From Sinorhizobium meliloti (GTDB lineage: Bacteria > Pseudomonadota > Alphaproteobacteria > Rhizobiales > Rhizobiaceae): a stretch of DNA of 64,000 nucleotides. The stretch covers positions 404,230 through 468,229 of the forward strand of contig NZ_CP141214.1 of the NCBI RefSeq assembly GCF_035610345.1. The letters are read 5' to 3'. Within the stretch, counting starts at the first letter, position 1. Every line of letters begins with the position of its first letter. The notes beneath the pieces are model-generated. The model was given only the letters and a program-made list of their open reading frames with translations. It had not been told where the DNA came from and searched no databases. The translations under genes and the position numbers were made by a program. Shown piece by piece: positions 61,756 to 64,000 of this stretch.

Positions 61756-63156
61756 CTATTGGGTGCCCTTGGCGAACTGAGTGGAAACAATGTGCCGCTG
61801 GAAGAGCACGAAAAGGATAACAACTGGCACGATCGAGATGAACGCACCTGCCAAAACGAGTCCCCAATCACCCTGCGCACCACCGAACGAACGACGTAGG
61901 CTGAGAAGCCCGACTTGGACCGTCAGCGCTTCGGGTGGGCTGGTGATGAGGACGAGGGGCCAAAAGAAGTCGTTCCAGGCTCCTTGAAACGCGAGAATCG
62001 CGTTGACCAATAAGGCCGGTTTGGCGTTTGGCAGAACGATCTTGCAGAACACTTGAAAACGGTTGGCGCCGTCGACGATTGCAGCTTCCTCTATCTCCCT
62101 TGGAAACCCCTCGAAAAACTGTTTCATCAAGAGGACGTTAGCTGAAGCTACGAAAACGACGATTACGCTCCAGGGTGTGTTCAGAAGCGACAGATCCCTG
62201 AAAATCAGATAGTTTGACACGAAGGTCACTTGCGCCGGGATTGTCATTGAGAAGAGTGCTGCAGCGAATAGTAAGCGGCTGCCCCTGAACTTAAGCCGCG
62301 CGAGCGCATACCCCGCAAGGCTAGCGACGACGAGCGTCAGGACCAGGCGCCCAGTTGCGATCACAAGACTATTGCCCAGCCAGCTTCCAAGCAGGCTCTT
62401 CCCAGTCTGCAGGTCAGCGGTCTCGTTTATCACCCTCCGGTAGTTGTTGAAGATCAACCCAAGAGCGCCTGGTGTGATGTTGTCCCAGCTCAGCAAACGT
62501 CCGCGCCGCTCGGATCGGGATGGCGAAATCGGACTGTCGATAAGAATTTGAGAGGTCGGGGCGGTAAGATTTAGGGGCGTACGTTCGATCCAGGGGCCAT
62601 TCTGGCGGTCGGTGCGGTAGGTGATCTCATAGACGAATGTCCGCGTCTGCCAACCCTGCCGAATTCCCTTCTCGTCACGAGCCTGCATCGTTGCCGCACT
62701 GGAGCTTCTCAATGCAATTGACGCATAATCCGCCGCATAATGCCGCATGAGCGCAGCGGCGATGCCCGAGCCCGGGCGGCGGCGAGGAACCTCGGCTCTG
62801 GGTTCAACAATCGTAGCATCGGCGGGTGCCGCGTACGTCACGCTGAAATCAACCTTCGCGCCAGGAGCAAGCCCTCCCCACAAAGCGTCACCCGCACCCT
62901 CCTGCCCCAAGCGAGCCGCGGCGATCCATGCGGCCGGATTGAGCTGATCGAAATAGATGCGAAACGGTCTCTCGAGTGGATCGACCTTCAAGCTCGCTAT
63001 AAAGGCAAGAACGAATGTCCCCGCCATGATGATCGCGACAACAAGAAAGGTCAGATATACCCAGGCGCTCGCCGCAAGCTGCCGCCGACGAAGCGCGCCG
63101 GCCGGTAAACGGCGGCGCAAGGGAGGGACTTTAGCAGCCGGCGTGCTCGCCATCAT
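61756..63156 (-). CDS. Carbohydrate ABC transporter permease (MalG-like) with insertion
   Basis: A 466-residue permease. TM1 (WVYLTFLVVAIIMAGTFVLA) is followed by an extra periplasmic region of about 175 residues (about 58-235) before the usual MalG core, which begins RRVINETADLQTGKSLLGSW, with TM segments and the EAA loop EEAAIVDGANRFQVFCKIVL. Standard MalG proteins have about 290 residues, and MalG periplasmic loop 1 is short. It overlaps the permease at 63153 by 4 bases. Substrate unknown. Confidence 0.82.
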   Translation of the reverse strand: MMASTPAAKVPPLRRRLPAGALRRRQLAASAWVYLTFLVVAIIMAGTFVLAFIASLKVDPLERPFRIYFDQLNPAAWIAAARLGQEGAGDALWGGLAPGAKVDFSVTYAAPADATIVEPRAEVPRRRPGSGIAAALMRHYAADYASIALRSSSAATMQARDEKGIRQGWQTRTFVYEITYRTDRQNGPWIERTPLNLTAPTSQILIDSPISPSRSERRGRLLSWDNITPGALGLIFNNYRRVINETADLQTGKSLLGSWLGNSLVIATGRLVLTLVVASLAGYALARLKFRGSRLLFAAALFSMTIPAQVTFVSNYLIFRDLSLLNTPWSVIVVFVASANVLLMKQFFEGFPREIEEAAIVDGANRFQVFCKIVLPNAKPALLVNAILAFQGAWNDFFWPLVLITSPPEALTVQVGLLSLRRSFGGAQGDWGLVLAGAFISIVPVVILFVLFQRHIVSTQFAKGTQ

Positions 63157-64000
63157 TCGCCCTTTTCCTTCACGCCGAGCGATTTTTGCACGTAGACGGC
63201 TGTGATTGTAAGGATGCCAAGGACGAGGGCCGCAGCACTTGCCATACCGATTCTCGAAGAGGCGCCTTCGGGAAAGGCGTTCTCATAAACGTAGTAGGCA
63301 AGCGTTACTCGACTTGCGAGGGGAGCCGCATCTCCTAAAATCGCGACCTGGTCAAACATTTGTAGGGTACCAATGACGCCCATCGTCACGACGGCAAAGG
63401 TTACCGGCCTGAGCGCCGGCACGGTTATGTGGCGAAATCGCTGGAAAGCGTTGGCTCCGTCGACCTCAGCCGCATCGTATAAGCTGCTCGGGATTGACTG
63501 CAGGCCTGCCAGGAACAACAGCATCAGCGTCGGGACCGTCGTAAAAACGTTCATCAACGCCACGGACCACAGCGTGACCGGCATGAAAAGGAAATGGCGC
63601 TGCGTATTTAGCCAGGAAATAGGCAGATTGTTGTCGAAAACAGACAGCAATCCCGCGAGGGCACAGGAAACAGCAAGCGCCAGCGCGCCGACGGCGGCGA
63701 CGAGCAGAAAGAATGGATCGAAGATCGACACACCCTCGTAGCTGCGTCGCGCGTTGAGAACCAGCGCGCCGTGCAGAGCAGCCATGCCCACGAGGAACAA
63801 AAGGATGTGCTGGCGATAGGCAAGCATGACGCTGACGATTGCGGTCATGAAGCCATTTCTCTGGAAGAGCCACAGGAAGATAAGCGTCATGGCCGCACTG
63901 GACATGATCGATGGCAGGTAAAACACCGTCCGAACGAGTCCCCTGGCCCGGACGGCATGGTTCACAAGGACCGCCAGAGCAAGTGCGAGCACGGTCTGGG
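63153..64000 (-). CDS. Carbohydrate ABC transporter permease (MalF-like), partial
   Basis: The C-terminal 282 residues of a MalF-type permease, cut by the window edge; the frame is still open at 64000 (…QTVLALALAVLVNHAVR). Visible: LVRTVFYLPSIMSSAAMTLI, the EAA loop YDAAEVDGANAFQRFRHITV, and the terminal helix. A hydrophobic insertion between the first helices and the core (about 63600-63850, LLFLVGMAALHGALVL and ALALAVSCALAGLLSVF) is longer than in standard MalF. Paired with the MalG-like gene; the binding protein and ATPase must lie outside. Confidence 0.82.
   Translation of the reverse strand, partial: QTVLALALAVLVNHAVRARGLVRTVFYLPSIMSSAAMTLIFLWLFQRNGFMTAIVSVMLAYRQHILLFLVGMAALHGALVLNARRSYEGVSIFDPFFLLVAAVGALALAVSCALAGLLSVFDNNLPISWLNTQRHFLFMPVTLWSVALMNVFTTVPTLMLLFLAGLQSIPSSLYDAAEVDGANAFQRFRHITVPALRPVTFAVVTMGVIGTLQMFDQVAILGDAAPLASRVTLAYYVYENAFPEGASSRIGMASAAALVLGILTITAVYVQKSLGVKEKGE

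Overview
The window is high-GC DNA from an alphaproteobacterium, most likely a Rhizobiales member (Sinorhizobium/Ensifer, Rhizobium or a relative). This rests on gene content: DUF6494, DUF6505, DUF6352, DUF3305 and DUF3306 proteins around a formate dehydrogenase, dipeptide-type ABC operons, an HcnABC-like flavoenzyme, DUF1206 and DUF3606 proteins, and promoters resembling those of the alphaproteobacterial general stress sigma factor EcfG. A decayed trbB conjugation-gene fragment at 28.6 kb and a run of decayed genes at the left edge suggest an accessory replicon or accessory region. I see no rRNA, tRNA, CRISPR array or intact insertion sequence.

Layout. (1) 1-4.6 kb is a gene graveyard: frameshifted remnants of an NTF2-like protein, a VOC protein, an amidohydrolase, a response regulator and an IclR regulator. 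An apparently intact Crp/Fnr regulator and one small ORF lie among them. (2) 4.7-28.5 kb is a formate dehydrogenase island. The left arm runs leftwards and carries tungstate/molybdate import (tupB, tupC, tupA) and two MoeA-type cofactor proteins, one fused to a periplasmic-binding-protein-like domain. A divergent HTH regulator carries the same kind of sensor domain. The centre has a DUF6494 protein, a WD40-cytochrome c fusion and a 701-residue iron-sulfur protein. The right arm runs rightwards: a biotin/lipoate-ligase-like protein, DUF6505, DUF6352, DUF3305, DUF3306, a TorD-like chaperone, a tiny Tat-leader protein, and formate dehydrogenase alpha, beta and cytochrome b gamma subunits. The island closes with two small exported or membrane proteins and an fdhD-mobA-(26-aa ORF)-moeA operon. 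Together these genes would import oxyanion, build bis-MGD cofactor, mature the enzyme and pass electrons from periplasmic formate into the respiratory chain.

(3) 28.6-33.9 kb has the trbB remnant, an exported epoxide-hydrolase-like protein, an exported alpha/beta hydrolase, a GNAT acetyltransferase and an arginase-fold protein with altered metal ligands. (4) 34-44.8 kb is one long leftward catabolic operon (three-subunit HcnCAB-like amino-acid/opine oxidase, five-gene peptide/opine-type ABC transporter, TauE-type permease, SDR) with a divergent LysR regulator. (5) 44.9-50 kb holds a TetR regulator behind a perfect 36-bp palindrome, its MFS exporter, and a SerC-SerA-like fusion. (6) 50-52.1 kb is a class A beta-lactamase divergent from a LysR regulator, an ampC/ampR-like layout. 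(7) 52.2-58 kb has small stress-type proteins, a VOC protein, an AraC regulator divergent from an exported metallo-beta-lactamase-fold enzyme, and DUF3606. (8) 58-61.7 kb has a small four-cysteine secreted protein followed by a macA-macB efflux operon. (9) 61.7-64 kb is the end of a sugar ABC permease pair, cut by the window edge.
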